Source: Oscillospiraceae bacterium (lineage in GTDB: Bacteria; Bacillota; Clostridia; Oscillospirales; Oscillospiraceae). From it: a stretch of DNA of 5,844 nt. The notes beneath the pieces are model-generated. The model made no database searches. It saw only the letters and a program-made list of their open reading frames with translations, and was not told the origin of the DNA. Below, piece by piece: positions 1 to 4,078 of this stretch. The stretch spans positions 1 through 5,844 of the forward strand of contig JAEDLP010000107.1 in assembly GCA_016295225.1 (NCBI GenBank), in the 5' to 3' direction. A program made the position numbers and the translations under genes. The number at the start of each line of letters is the position of its first letter. Positions within the stretch are counted from its first letter, which is position 1.

Positions 1-269
1 TCCAGTTCAATAACGGTACTTCTGGTTGCTATGATACATACATCCGGTTTGAGAGTGCCAAGGATCTCATCTGCCTGGCTGGCAGCAGAAACCTTGATGC
101 CCGTCTCTGGATAATTTTCGCCCACAATTTCAGCAGCATCTTTTCCGCAGACTGCCGGATTCACATCAAAGGCAGCAACCAGAGATGCCCCTTTTTCTAT
201 GGCATACCGGATCAGATATTTTGCCATCTTACCGCAGCCATACTGAGCAAAGGTAATTTTTCTGTCCAT
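1..269 (-). CDS. NAD(P)-dependent dehydrogenase, dihydrodipicolinate reductase / 2,4-diaminopentanoate dehydrogenase-like (N-terminal part, truncated by window edge)
   Basis: The reverse strand encodes an open frame of 89 complete codons beginning MDRKITFAQYGCGKMAKYL and running off the window start. The N-terminus is a Rossmann fold: a first beta strand, then the glycine-rich loop YGCGKMAK (residues 9-16), then a second strand ending in an acidic residue (AAFD, residues 32-35). In the general family that acidic residue favours NAD(H) over NADP(H). The later stretch KPDVCIIATRS (about residues 74-84) resembles the fourth-strand motif of dihydrodipicolinate reductase-like amine dehydrogenases, including 2,4-diaminopentanoate dehydrogenase. 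The start is fixed by AGGAGG at 277-282, seven bases upstream. The gene is divergent from the MerR regulator at 427 and has a MerR-type promoter, so it is probably that regulator's target. The catalytic domain is outside the window, so the substrate cannot be assigned; other Rossmann oxidoreductases remain possible. Confidence 0.72.
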   Translation of the reverse strand, partial: MDRKITFAQYGCGKMAKYLIRYAIEKGASLVAAFDVNPAVCGKDAAEIVGENYPETGIKVSAASQADEILGTLKPDVCIIATRSTVIEL

Positions 270-276
270 ACAAAAA

Positions 277-282
277 CCTCCT
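277..282 (-). promoter_or_regulatory. Shine-Dalgarno site of the dehydrogenase
   Basis: The plus strand reads CCTCCT, giving AGGAGG on the minus strand, with seven bases to the ATG at 269-267. This decides the start of the truncated dehydrogenase gene. Confidence 0.85.
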
Positions 283-312
283 TATGAATTCCCAAATGTC
301 CAAACCGTTGTA

Positions 313-325
313 ACAATTGAATTGT
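313..325. repeat. Short perfect palindrome ACAATT-G-AATTGT over the dehydrogenase start site
   Basis: This 13-bp perfect inverted repeat has 6-bp arms and one central base. It overlaps the -10 box and the predicted transcription start of the minus-strand promoter. It could be a second operator for a repressor, or chance symmetry in AT-rich DNA. Confidence 0.35.
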
Positions 326-351
326 ATACCTCGTACTTAGTATAAAGTCAA
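321..351 (-). promoter_or_regulatory. MerR-type promoter/operator (19-bp spacer) driving the dehydrogenase
   Basis: On the minus strand TTGACT (351-346) and TACAAT (326-321) are separated by exactly 19 bp (345-327). This over-long spacer is the hallmark of promoters activated by MerR-family proteins, which underwind the DNA to realign the boxes. The spacer holds a dyad at 325-344: TATAC and GTATA arms around a central GTAC (333-336), with 14 of 20 positions symmetric. Predicted transcription starts near 314, leaving a leader of about 45 bases. The obvious regulator is the adjacent divergent MerR protein. The box and dyad positions are read directly; activation is inferred from family knowledge. 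Confidence 0.8.
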
Positions 352-362
352 CAAAAGATTTC

Positions 363-391
363 TTGCCAAATTCGTATAGATATCTTATGAT
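363..391 (+). promoter_or_regulatory. Predicted sigma-A promoter of the merR gene
   Basis: TTGCCA (363-368) and TATGAT (386-391) are each one base from consensus and are separated by 17 bp. Transcription would start near 398, giving a leader of about 28 bases that contains the GGAGGG ribosome binding site. The promoter lies just outside the MerR dyad, so strong autoregulation through that dyad is not required. A weaker alternative is TTGAAT (317-322) with TATAAA (341-346), spaced 18 bp, which would overlap the operator. Confidence 0.55.
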
Positions 392-408
392 GGAAAGAGA
401 TAGAATAT

Positions 409-414
409 GGAGGG
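409..414 (+). promoter_or_regulatory. Shine-Dalgarno site of merR
   Basis: GGAGGG lies 12 bases before the ATG at 427. The spacing is somewhat long, but no other in-frame start fits better, and the protein begins with the normal KIGEMAEL helix-turn-helix entry of the family. Confidence 0.65.
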
Positions 415-426
415 ATACTATACAAT

Positions 427-1293
427 ATGAAGAATCCTCTACTCAAAATTGGGGAAATGGCGGAGCTGAACCATGTCAGTACACAGACGCTGAGACTTTA
501 TGCTAAAAATAAACTTTTAGAGCCGGAATATCTGGATCCGGAGACAGGATACCGATATTACACGCTGGAGCAGTGTGCGAAGCTAGATCTGATTCGTGCT
601 TTGAAAAGCTGCCGTCTTTCTCTGGAACAGATAAAGGAAATATTTTCATTATCTTCGGAAGAACTTTTGCTGCAGACTCTGGAGGAACAGACCAAGGTGC
701 TGACCGATGAGATCTATAATTTATCAGTCAGCCGGAATAACCTGATCCGTGTTCAGAAAAATCTGCAGATTCTGAATACGCTTCCTCCGTTTGGTCAGGT
801 CTTTTTTGAGTATGCCCCTGAACGAAAGATTGATGTACAGAAGACAGATTTTGATTTCTTTGAGCTGGGGTATGAAGGGTATGAGAAGATGCTTCGGCAT
901 ATGCAGAATTACCTTCATGAGAATCATCTTCCACCATCGTACTTCATCAATGTTGGCACGCTCATGGAAAAGGAATATTTTATAAAAGGAATGTATTCCT
1001 CGCATTCTGCGTTCATATTTGTAGACGACCTCTACCCGGAGAAGAACAGTGTCCGTACCTTACCGCAGAATACCTATATGTCGGTAGCTTCCGATAATAT
1101 AGCTCTGGAATCCATGTATGCAAAGCATTTGTACGAAGAAATGAAACGATACGGAATGATACCCTGTGGTGATTATCTATGCGAGGTACTGACACAGATT
1201 CCTGTACACCAGGCAAAACAGCTGATTTATAAAATACAGATTCCGGTTCAGCGGATAAATGGCAGGGAAAATACAGTGAGGGGATTCTATTGA
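427..1293 (+). CDS. MerR-family transcriptional regulator with C-terminal effector-binding (GyrI-like) domain
   Basis: This 288-residue protein has the winged helix-turn-helix of MerR regulators at residues 6-75: KIGEMAELNHVSTQTLRLY, then a wing with PETGYRYYTLEQ, then a second helical pair around LSLEQIKEIF. Residues 82-118 form a probable coiled-coil dimerisation helix. Residues 125-275 resemble the BmrR/GyrI-type effector-binding domain used for hydrophobic or cationic ligands; no clustered metal-binding cysteines of the CueR/ZntR kind are seen. It is divergent from a dehydrogenase whose promoter has the 19-bp MerR spacer, so it probably activates that gene in response to a small molecule. 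Its last codons (from about N278) overlap the start of a relic IS3 orfA, so the tail NGRENTVRGFY is probably IS-derived and the native C-terminus was replaced. The class is secure; the ligand is unknown. Confidence 0.9.
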   Translation: MKNPLLKIGEMAELNHVSTQTLRLYAKNKLLEPEYLDPETGYRYYTLEQCAKLDLIRALKSCRLSLEQIKEIFSLSSEELLLQTLEEQTKVLTDEIYNLSVSRNNLIRVQKNLQILNTLPPFGQVFFEYAPERKIDVQKTDFDFFELGYEGYEKMLRHMQNYLHENHLPPSYFINVGTLMEKEYFIKGMYSSHSAFIFVDDLYPEKNSVRTLPQNTYMSVASDNIALESMYAKHLYEEMKRYGMIPCGDYLCEVLTQIPVHQAKQLIYKIQIPVQRINGRENTVRGFY

Positions 1294-1501
1294 CACGTCA
1301 TGTGATTAGGGAATATGGCGTGTCATCCTCTGCCTTGTCCAACTGGGTCAGAAAATACGCTCAGGTGCAAGTGGACAATAATACCGTCCTGACTGCCCAG
1401 CAGATCAAGGCCCTCCAGCGCCGCAATGCAGAACTGGAAGAAGAGAACCTCATCCTAAAAAAGCCATTGTAATCTTCACGCCACACTCAGACAGAGACTA
1501 G
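1259..1501 (+). pseudogene. IS3-family transposase OrfA remnant (frameshifted)
   Basis: The natural start appears to be ATG at 1259 (M-A-G-K), but one extra A near 1268-1271 closes that frame at a TGA (1277-1279). Coding continues in the frame of 1290-1472 with a helix-turn-helix (RHVIREYGVSSSALSNWV) and a leucine-zipper-like stretch (QQIKALQRRNAELEEENLIL). These are the DNA-binding and oligomerisation parts of IS3 OrfA. At the run of six A before G (1457-1463) the frame shifts again: the printed frame stops at 1472, while the frame back by one base continues AIVIFTPHSDRD to the TAG at 1499-1501, the usual kind of OrfA ending. The first helix is also shorter than I expect. The gene is decayed and probably makes no functional protein. 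Confidence 0.75.
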
Positions 1502-1560
1502 AGGTCATCCGGGCACTGTCCCGACAGCATTTTCTTTTTGCTCATAGCAACACCCCCTGA
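1459..1560 (+). pseudogene. IS3-family transposase OrfB, N-terminal fragment
   Basis: A third frame, minus one relative to the FTPHSDRD end of OrfA, is open from 1459 to a TGA at 1558-1560 and encodes LRQRLEVIRALSRQH near 1486-1530. This resembles the start of IS3 OrfB and fits the family's habit of making OrfAB by a -1 slip at A AAA AAG (1457-1463). After about QHF the sequence no longer looks like transposase, so an internal deletion probably joined this point to DNA near the right end. The catalytic DDE domain is absent. Confidence 0.55.
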
Positions 1561-1592
1561 TGTAGTTCTATTTTCCTACATCAGGGGGTGTT
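1549..1592 (+). terminator. Perfect 17-bp stem hairpin, probable rho-independent terminator within the IS remnant
   Basis: The arms AACACCCCCTGATGTAG (1549-1565) and CTACATCAGGGGGTGTT (1576-1592) are perfect reverse complements around a 10-base loop (TTCTATTTTC). A T-rich stretch (TTTTGTCTATTG, then TTTTT at 1607-1611) follows on the plus strand, so it could end transcription from merR and the IS. On the minus strand no T-run follows, so it is a weaker candidate there, although the MATE transcript also runs into it. Lying between orfB and the right end, it may be an intrinsic part of the IS. Confidence 0.65.
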
Positions 1593-1593
1593 T

Positions 1594-1625
1594 TGTCTAT
1601 TGTCCGTTTTTACCGGACCTGTTCA
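1594..1625 (+). repeat. Candidate right terminal inverted repeat of the IS3 remnant
   Basis: The stretch starts TGTCTATTGTCC and ends GACCTGTTCA. It resembles the right ends of IS3-family elements, which commonly begin TGTCTA and finish GTTCA. The matching left repeat is not in the window, so the assignment rests on resemblance alone. A 5-bp dyad, GTCCG (1602-1606) with CGGAC (1614-1618), lies inside it. Confidence 0.4.
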
Positions 1626-1648
1626 TTCACTTTGCCGGGGGATATTTA

Positions 1649-3016
1649 TTATGCAGAGGATTTCTGAACAGGGAAATACTTCCTTCGAATGAACACGTAA
1701 CTGACGAACTGAGCCAGGCCGGTGAGAACCCAGGAAACGGGATAGGAGAGAAACAGAACTTCCACCGTGGGATACCAGGCAAAGATGGTGACCAGCCAGA
1801 GGATTCGGAAGCCGCACACACCCACCACAGAGATGATGGTGGGGACCATAGCGTATCCCATCCCGCGCAGAACGCCAACCATGGTGTCCATGATGCCGCA
1901 GAGGAAGTAGGTCAGCGCGATGATCTGCAGACGGGTCATACCAAAGGCGACGTCGGAGGCCGTCTCCGTGTACAGCCCCAGCAGGGATTCACCGAAGAGG
2001 TACACGGCGGTACCTATGAAGAAGGCCACCAGGGCGGAGACGGAGCAGCAGGCGGCCGTGACTTTGGGGATTCTCTCGTTGCGTCCGGCGCCTGCATTTT
2101 GACCGGTGAAGTTGATGGCAGCCTGGTGCAGAGAGTTGGCGGACAGGTAGATGAACCCTTCCAGGTTGGCGGCGGCGGCGCTGCCTGCCATGGCAGAGGC
2201 GCCGAAGGAGTTGATGGCCGACTGAATCTGGATGTTGGAAAAGGAGAACATGATGCTGTTGAAGCTGGCAGGGATACCGATCTGGAAGGTTTTCTTCACG
2301 ACGCTGAAATCCAGCCGGAGTTTTTGGAAGGTCAGTTTGCAGGGACCGTCTTGCCTGGACAGAAACCGCAGGACCAGGACGGCGGAAATGGCCTGGGAGA
2401 CGATGGTGGCGATGGCCACGCCGGCGACGGAAAGGTGGAACACGATAACCAGAACCAGGTTCAGGGCCACGTTGATGACGCCGGCAATGGACAGGTAAAT
2501 GAGGGGCTGCTTGGTGTTGCCCTGGGCCCGCAGCAGAGCGGCGCCGAAGTTATAGAGCATGACCACGGGCATGCCGCAGAAAAAGATGCGCATATAGAGG
2601 ACCGCCAGATCCAGGACTTCCGGCGGGGTGTCCATGGCCACCAGGCAGAGGCGGCACACACTCACACCGAGAACGGCCAGGATGGCGCCGCAAATGAGAC
2701 TCATGGTGACGGCTGTGTGGACGACTTTTTCCGTCCATTCCCGATCTCCCGAACCCAGGGAGTGGGCGGCCAGGACATTGACGCCCACGGAGAGGCCCAT
2801 GAAAGCGTTCACCAGCAGGTTGGTGAGGGAAGTAGTGGAGCCCACGGCAGCCAGGGGCTCGCTGCCGGCAAATTGGCCCACCACGATCATATCGCAGGCG
2901 TTGAACAGCAGCTGCAGCACGCCGGTGAGCATTAGGGGAATGGCAAACCGGATGATGTTGGGCAGCAGGGGTCCGTGGACCATATCAATGGGTGCTTTTT
3001 CGCGTTTTTTTATCAT
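1649..3016 (-). CDS. MATE-family multidrug efflux transporter (NorM/DinF-type)
   Basis: This 455-residue integral membrane protein is expected to have 12 helices in two bundles and to export drugs or other organic cations in exchange for Na+ or H+. Family features include an amphipathic N-terminus entering helix 1 (IIRFAIPLMLTGVLQLLF, 21-38), the helix-1/2 stretch ACDMIVVGQFAGSEPLAAVG (40-59), ALLRAQGNTKQP (160-171) ending the first half, FTGQNAGAGR (303-312) in the second half, and GVLRGMGY (381-388). Length is normal. The ATG at 3016 is chosen over an upstream TTG at 3064 because AAGGAGA lies six bases before it and the predicted transcription start is near 3064. The gene is monocistronic, with its own promoter behind the terminator of the AraC gene. 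The IS right end begins 23 bases past its stop, so its native terminator may have been lost. Substrate is unknown. Confidence 0.93.
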   Translation of the reverse strand: MIKKREKAPIDMVHGPLLPNIIRFAIPLMLTGVLQLLFNACDMIVVGQFAGSEPLAAVGSTTSLTNLLVNAFMGLSVGVNVLAAHSLGSGDREWTEKVVHTAVTMSLICGAILAVLGVSVCRLCLVAMDTPPEVLDLAVLYMRIFFCGMPVVMLYNFGAALLRAQGNTKQPLIYLSIAGVINVALNLVLVIVFHLSVAGVAIATIVSQAISAVLVLRFLSRQDGPCKLTFQKLRLDFSVVKKTFQIGIPASFNSIMFSFSNIQIQSAINSFGASAMAGSAAAANLEGFIYLSANSLHQAAINFTGQNAGAGRNERIPKVTAACCSVSALVAFFIGTAVYLFGESLLGLYTETASDVAFGMTRLQIIALTYFLCGIMDTMVGVLRGMGYAMVPTIISVVGVCGFRILWLVTIFAWYPTVEVLFLSYPVSWVLTGLAQFVSYVFIRRKYFPVQKSSA

Positions 3017-3022
3017 GACTTG

Positions 3023-3029
3023 TCTCCTT
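3023..3029 (-). promoter_or_regulatory. Shine-Dalgarno site deciding the MATE start
   Basis: The minus strand reads AAGGAGA six bases before the ATG at 3016-3014. It supports that start over the longer frame opening at 3064. Confidence 0.85.
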
Positions 3030-3070
3030 GGGCGGTTGTGCCGATGAGAAAACGTTCCTATCAAGAATAC

Positions 3071-3099
3071 ATTATAGTGCCGGGATTTTTTGCCGTCAA
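3071..3099 (-). promoter_or_regulatory. Near-consensus sigma-A promoter of the MATE gene
   Basis: On the minus strand TTGACG (3099-3094) is followed after exactly 17 bp by a perfect TATAAT (3076-3071). Predicted transcription starts near 3064, leaving a leader of about 48 bases. The spacing is standard, not the 19 bp of MerR targets. No clear long dyad was seen around it, so regulation by the neighbouring AraC protein is possible but not shown by the sequence. Confidence 0.85.
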
Positions 3100-3122
3100 C
3101 AGCTTGCCCTTCTGGAAAGGAA

Positions 3123-3162
3123 GGAAAGGTCCGCCGGCCTGTGCAGACCGGTGGACCTTTCC
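3123..3162 (-). terminator. Rho-independent terminator after the AraC-type gene
   Basis: A 15-bp stem (3162-3148 with 3137-3123, one G-T mismatch that can form a wobble pair) encloses a 10-base loop. It begins 15 bases past the AraC stop. On the minus strand the stem is followed by TTCCTTTCC, a moderately T-rich tail. It separates the uvrA-like/araC transcript from the MATE promoter 24 bases further on. Confidence 0.75.
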
Positions 3163-3177
3163 AGGGGAGTGTCCTGC

Positions 3178-4062
3178 TTATTTTGTGAGTTTTCGTACCG
3201 CCCGCAGTTCGATATAGCCCCGTTCGCCCCGTGGTTCCAACTGGATGCGGGGATTCTCATTGTCCCACTGGTATCCGATGACCGTGGGATCGTAGTCGTC
3301 CATAGCTTGCTGCACGGCTTGAATGGCTTCGCAGTAGTCCTCCTCCCGGAAGGGCTGGCCCTGGAACATCAGATACTCCGCCGCCGGCAGTCGGATGACA
3401 TCAAACCCCTCGGGAACGGCCCCGAGGTAATCCGGCTCCACCTCCACGCCCTGGACGTAGGTGGACGTGTTCGGTTTCCTGTACGCCTCGGGCAGCCACA
3501 TGCACACAGGCTCTCCGCAGAGGGACCGCATGCTCATGAGGATGCCCCACACATCGCAGCTCACTTCCTCGCAGTAGGGGAAATAGTCCTCCGCGTGGAC
3601 GGCCCGCTTGATGATGCACAGCCGCTCCGGTTTCTGGATGGCCTGGACGAAAATTGTCTGCAGATTCGACATGTCGATTTGCTCCTTTCGCAGCGCTCTG
3701 TATTTTGCCCCGTAGGGGATGAACAGGGGAATGGGGACAGGATTTTTCGCGTAATCCCTGGGATTCAGTCCGAACTCCCGGTAAAAGGCCCTGGTAAAGG
3801 TATCCGCGCTGCCGAACCCCAGGTCGAAGGCTACGTCGATGATCCGGCACCGCTCATCCCGCAGCCGCACCGCGGCCCGGGTGAGCCGCAGTTTTCGGAT
3901 ATACTCGGTGGGGGTCAGATCCAGGTGGGAGCGAAAGAGCCGATAGGAATACCAGGGAGAGAACAGGGATGCCCGGGCAAGATCGGATAAACCCACGTTC
4001 TTGGCCAGATGGGCTTCGATGTAGTCCTGCATCCGCTGGACAGCCAAGACTTGTTCGTTCAT
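3178..4062 (-). CDS. AraC-family transcriptional regulator with C-terminal GyrI-like effector-binding domain
   Basis: This 294-residue protein has the Rob-like order: DNA-binding domain first, ligand domain second. Helix-turn-helix 1 lies at about residues 24-46 (LSDLARASLFSPWYSYRLFR) and helix-turn-helix 2 at about 72-98 (IIDVAFDLGFGSADTFTRAF), followed by the conserved GLNPRDY. Residues 130-292 resemble a GyrI/SbmC-type domain, including the late segment VIRLPAAEYLMFQGQP (222-237) and a closing IELRAVRK strand. Such proteins sense hydrophobic or cationic drugs and activate efflux or protection genes. AGGAGG at 4076-4071 lies eight bases before the ATG and overlaps the stop codon of the upstream uvrA-like gene, so the two are very probably translationally coupled. 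It likely regulates its own operon and perhaps the MATE gene downstream; neither target is proven. Confidence 0.92.
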   Translation of the reverse strand: MNEQVLAVQRMQDYIEAHLAKNVGLSDLARASLFSPWYSYRLFRSHLDLTPTEYIRKLRLTRAAVRLRDERCRIIDVAFDLGFGSADTFTRAFYREFGLNPRDYAKNPVPIPLFIPYGAKYRALRKEQIDMSNLQTIFVQAIQKPERLCIIKRAVHAEDYFPYCEEVSCDVWGILMSMRSLCGEPVCMWLPEAYRKPNTSTYVQGVEVEPDYLGAVPEGFDVIRLPAAEYLMFQGQPFREEDYCEAIQAVQQAMDDYDPTVIGYQWDNENPRIQLEPRGERGYIELRAVRKLTK

Positions 4063-4070
4063 GGGCTTTG

Positions 4071-4078
4071 CCTCCTTA
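4071..4078 (-). promoter_or_regulatory. Overlapping stop codon and Shine-Dalgarno (TAAGGAGG) coupling uvrA-like to araC
   Basis: On the minus strand the TAA stop of the uvrA-like gene (4078-4076) runs directly into GGAGG, so the last T-A-A bases and the AGGAGG of the next gene share sequence. Ribosomes ending the first gene are placed on the start signal of the second, eight bases before its ATG. Confidence 0.8.

Larger units (their letters stand above)
1255..1625 (+). mobile_element. Degenerate, internally deleted IS3-family insertion sequence
   Basis: The remnant holds, in order, a frameshifted orfA, the first part of orfB, a long hairpin, and a candidate right inverted repeat ending in TTCA at 1625. 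A full IS3-family element is normally well over 1 kb, so most of orfB (including the DDE integrase core) and the left end are missing. The left boundary is approximate: IS-like sequence begins at or just before the orfA ATG at 1259 and is fused to merR. No target-site duplication can be tested because the left end is lost. The element sits where the AT-richer and GC-richer parts of the window meet. It cannot transpose by itself. Confidence 0.72.

Noticed and set aside
270..426. Riboswitch or structured leader in the divergent spacer
   Set aside because: Both predicted leaders are short (about 45 and 28 bases), and the symmetric elements seen are DNA-operator-like and overlap promoter boxes.
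1549..1592. Hairpin as part of a CRISPR array or a small RNA
   Set aside because: There is only one copy, with no regularly spaced repeats and no promoter directly before it. A terminator inside an IS remnant explains it better.
1538..2935. Long plus-strand open frame of 465 codons opposite the MATE gene
   Set aside because: It is the complement of a strongly coding, GC-rich MATE gene. Its translation is rich in Gly, His, Asp and Gln without domains, and the opposite strand has clear MATE motifs, a promoter and a ribosome site.
3017..3064. N-terminal extension of the MATE protein from a TTG at 3064
   Set aside because: The extension would begin at about the predicted transcription start, lacks a Shine-Dalgarno, and its sequence (SHRHNRPRRQ) is not MATE-like. 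The ATG at 3016 has AAGGAGA six bases upstream.
3028..3990. Plus-strand open frame of 320 codons opposite the AraC gene
   Set aside because: It lies antisense to a full AraC/GyrI-domain gene, spans that gene's terminator, and lacks a credible ribosome binding site or domain.
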